Source: Bacillota bacterium (lineage in GTDB: Bacteria > Bacillota_A > Clostridia > Lachnospirales > Lachnospiraceae). Taken from it: a DNA stretch of 64,000 nucleotides. The translations under genes and the position numbers were made by a program. The stretch lies in NCBI GenBank assembly GCA_023407175.1, contig JAEYMU010000012.1:310001-374000 (forward strand), written 5' to 3'. The notes beneath the pieces were generated by a model. The model saw only the letters and a program-made list of their open reading frames with translations. It searched no databases and had not been told where the DNA came from. Below, piece after piece: positions 62,443-64,000 of the stretch; position 1 is the stretch's first letter; every line of letters starts with the position of its first letter.

Positions 62443-63580
62443 GGCTGTAGCTGTCATTTAGAATCAGCGTACTGTAGAGAAACAGGATATCCTGATCCTT
62501 GAATTCGATATAATTCCCCAGAAGGGAGCTTTTGATATAACGGATATCCACCAAAGTGATTTTAGAATAGCCCTCTGACAATAACGGAAGCAGACTGCTT
62601 GCAAAGGAATCCCGAAATACAATCAGCTCTTTGTCTGTACCGGCCTGTGGATTCTCAATCGTAAGCAGGGGGACGGCACCGGATAAAAACATCTCATAAG
62701 GGTCTCTTCCCTTCAGTTTATCCGTCACATAAACCGGTGTTGTCTCCTTAGTCTCATAATTATAAACCTGGCAGCCCTCGATCACCCCGTTGGTCAGATA
62801 GCTGATTGTCTCGCTGCCAAGGGGCAGGGCGGACTGACCGTAATACACTCCGTAGAAGGGAATGTCCGGGGTGATTTCCTCATATTGGTTTGATAAAAGC
62901 TTAAGAAAGCCCATCCGTTCTGCAAGCCTTTTTGCCACCGGCAACAGCTTTTCCTGCCTCCAATGGGTGTCCGTTCTGTAATAAGCTTCAATCCCAAGAC
63001 AATCCGTAAGGTCAATATAATCGGAATATTCCATACCCTCCCTGATTATTTGAAGCATTGCGGCATAATCAAGGGCCGGATAGCCATTCTGCTCTGCAAG
63101 ATAATATCCCTTATCCGGAACGATGCTGGTATAAATCCTTCCGTTCCCCTTCGCCAGCCAGATATCATAGATATCTCTGAATTTATCCAGTGCATTCTTA
63201 AGAGAAGCCTCATTCAGAGGGTAATTCAGCTTCGCCGCATATCCATCCACAAGATATATCCCATTGTTATCCTTCACACCAAACAGATAGTACAGGCTGC
63301 CCGCCTTTAATCTGCGAAAAATATCCCGGCAGGGGAACTGATCCATGGCGGCATCCTCAAATTTCTCGCCGTAGCCTTCTTCCAAGAATGAGCCGATGGA
63401 CCATGCAGGAAGCTGCTTTAGCTTTCTTCTCTCCGTATCCGAGAATTCACCGGCAGGCTTTAGACAGTTAATTAACGATAAGGTCAGCAGGGTTCCTGCC
63501 AGCAGCCATATTCCCAGTCTATGCTTTTGTATACCAAGCCTTCTGTCCAATCTCACTACACCTTTCTTGGATTTAATCAA
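62435..63580 (-). CDS. DHHW-family protein (AlgJ/AlgX-like acyl transfer partner)
   Basis: 381 residues. The frame starts at TTG 63580, overlapping the MBOAT stop by 4 bases (TTGA). Later GTG or TTG codons near 63556 sit behind AAAGG and are also possible. One N-terminal helix (about 22-42), then an extracytoplasmic domain with ERRKLKQLPAWSI, AAMDQFPCRDIFRRLKAGS, YYRTDTHWRQEK (the DTHW motif), and VFRDSFASSLLPLLSEGYS, a serine motif of the SGNH type. It works with the MBOAT protein in O-acyl transfer to an extracellular polysaccharide. Confidence 0.9.
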   Translation of the reverse strand: MIKSKKGVVRLDRRLGIQKHRLGIWLLAGTLLTLSLINCLKPAGEFSDTERRKLKQLPAWSIGSFLEEGYGEKFEDAAMDQFPCRDIFRRLKAGSLYYLFGVKDNNGIYLVDGYAAKLNYPLNEASLKNALDKFRDIYDIWLAKGNGRIYTSIVPDKGYYLAEQNGYPALDYAAMLQIIREGMEYSDYIDLTDCLGIEAYYRTDTHWRQEKLLPVAKRLAERMGFLKLLSNQYEEITPDIPFYGVYYGQSALPLGSETISYLTNGVIEGCQVYNYETKETTPVYVTDKLKGRDPYEMFLSGAVPLLTIENPQAGTDKELIVFRDSFASSLLPLLSEGYSKITLVDIRYIKSSLLGNYIEFKDQDILFLYSTLILNDSYSLK

Positions 63581-64000
63581 AACCGAAAATACAAAAACGG
63601 GTTAAAGGAACCATCCACAAGATATCCGGTAATCACAAGCAGCAGTCCGATCAGCAGCACCGGTTCCATAACAACCGCCAGGAATGCTCCGGGCTTGGTT
63701 TCGGTTATTTTACAGAAGCAGTTTTTAATGACCGGAGTGGCACCGACGATTCCCAACAGCAAAATCACACTATAGCTGCGCAGATAATACAAGCCTTCCG
63801 TGGATACAAGGGGCAGTCCTGCCAGACCAAACATACTTTTGATATCTATATATGCCTTTGACAGACTGTCTGCCCGGAACAGAACAAAGCTAAGGATTAC
63901 CGCAAGCATGACATAGCAATGGGAAAGGAAGCCCTTCGTACTCCATTGATGTCCTGCCAGGACAAATTTCTCCGCAATCAGCAGGAGGGCAAAAAACAGT
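63577..64000 (-). CDS. MBOAT-family O-acyltransferase (5' part outside window)
   Basis: Only the C-terminal 141 or so residues are in the window. The reading runs in from the right edge (LFFALLLIAEKFVLAGHQWS) through LSHCYVMLAVILSFVLFRADSLSKA to NPFLYFRF. The histidine of SHCYVM and FVLFRADSLSKA motif match the end of AlgI-like MBOAT proteins (PatA/AlgI type), which move acyl groups across the membrane. The stop overlaps the DHHW start, and this pair is a common one in Lachnospiraceae. Confidence 0.85.
   Translation of the reverse strand, partial: LFFALLLIAEKFVLAGHQWSTKGFLSHCYVMLAVILSFVLFRADSLSKAYIDIKSMFGLAGLPLVSTEGLYYLRSYSVILLLGIVGATPVIKNCFCKITETKPGAFLAVVMEPVLLIGLLLVITGYLVDGSFNPFLYFRF

Noticed and set aside
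1..64000. CRISPR array, tRNA/rRNA genes, insertion sequences or prophage
   Set aside because: No evenly spaced repeat series, cloverleaf, transposase motif or phage structural gene was recognised anywhere in the window.

Overview
The window looks like a chromosome segment of an anaerobic, polysaccharide-degrading Clostridia species, most likely Lachnospiraceae. The reasons are moderate to low G+C, strong AGGAGG ribosome binding sites, sigma-A promoters with 17-base spacers, Gram-positive lipoproteins and ATPase-less carbohydrate ABC importers. Typical family members are also present: DUF3793, DUF5696, YIP1, DHHW and a GTP-type PEP carboxykinase. No rRNA, tRNA, CRISPR array, transposase or phage gene was seen. 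Both ends cut through genes.

Layout. 1-8.6 kb holds a truncated YfhO-like membrane protein, the decayed start of a corrinoid-protein gene, two paralogous LuxR regulators flanking agmatine deiminase, an L,D-transpeptidase and an AraC/GyrI-type regulator. 8.8-13.8 kb is a nucleoside-type BMP/ABC importer operon read leftward behind a promoter and a long, foldable leader. 14.3-15.0 kb is a small cell-wall-anchored protein whose promoter carries direct repeats.

15.3-45.7 kb is the centre of the window: a locus for arabinose-containing plant polysaccharide. One leftward run of ten genes (30671 to 15274) encodes a GH51 arabinofuranosidase, a very large substrate-binding fusion protein, two permeases, an NHL/YIP1 membrane protein, a DUF5696 membrane protein, a second permease pair, a lipoprotein substrate-binding protein and a GH43 enzyme. 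A winged-helix regulator is divergent from its head. Further right are a secreted multidomain GH51 lipoprotein, a GH43 endo-arabinanase-like lipoprotein, PEP carboxykinase and a GH146-GH127 beta-L-arabinofuranosidase pair with a divergent AraC regulator. An orphan LplA-type binding protein then sits between two AraC regulators. Together these suggest extracellular cleavage by GH43, GH51 and GH146, import through two permease pairs that borrow an ATPase from elsewhere, and intracellular finishing by GH51, GH43 and GH127.

48.7-54.7 kb carries DUF362 plus acylphosphatase, a CotH-kinase lipoprotein, CheD, and a small DUF3793-flavodoxin-DUF2325 set divergent from a DtxR-like regulator, probably related to metal limitation. 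54.8-64 kb holds an FRG-domain protein (possible defence), a MacB/FtsX-like ABC pair, a four-helix membrane protein, a second AraC/GyrI regulator, a MarR regulator with a clear promoter-operator, and a DHHW plus MBOAT acyl-transfer pair that runs off the right end.

All assignments come from reading the sequence and translations. No database search was run. Start codons were moved from the longest reading frame wherever a ribosome binding site clearly indicated another start.
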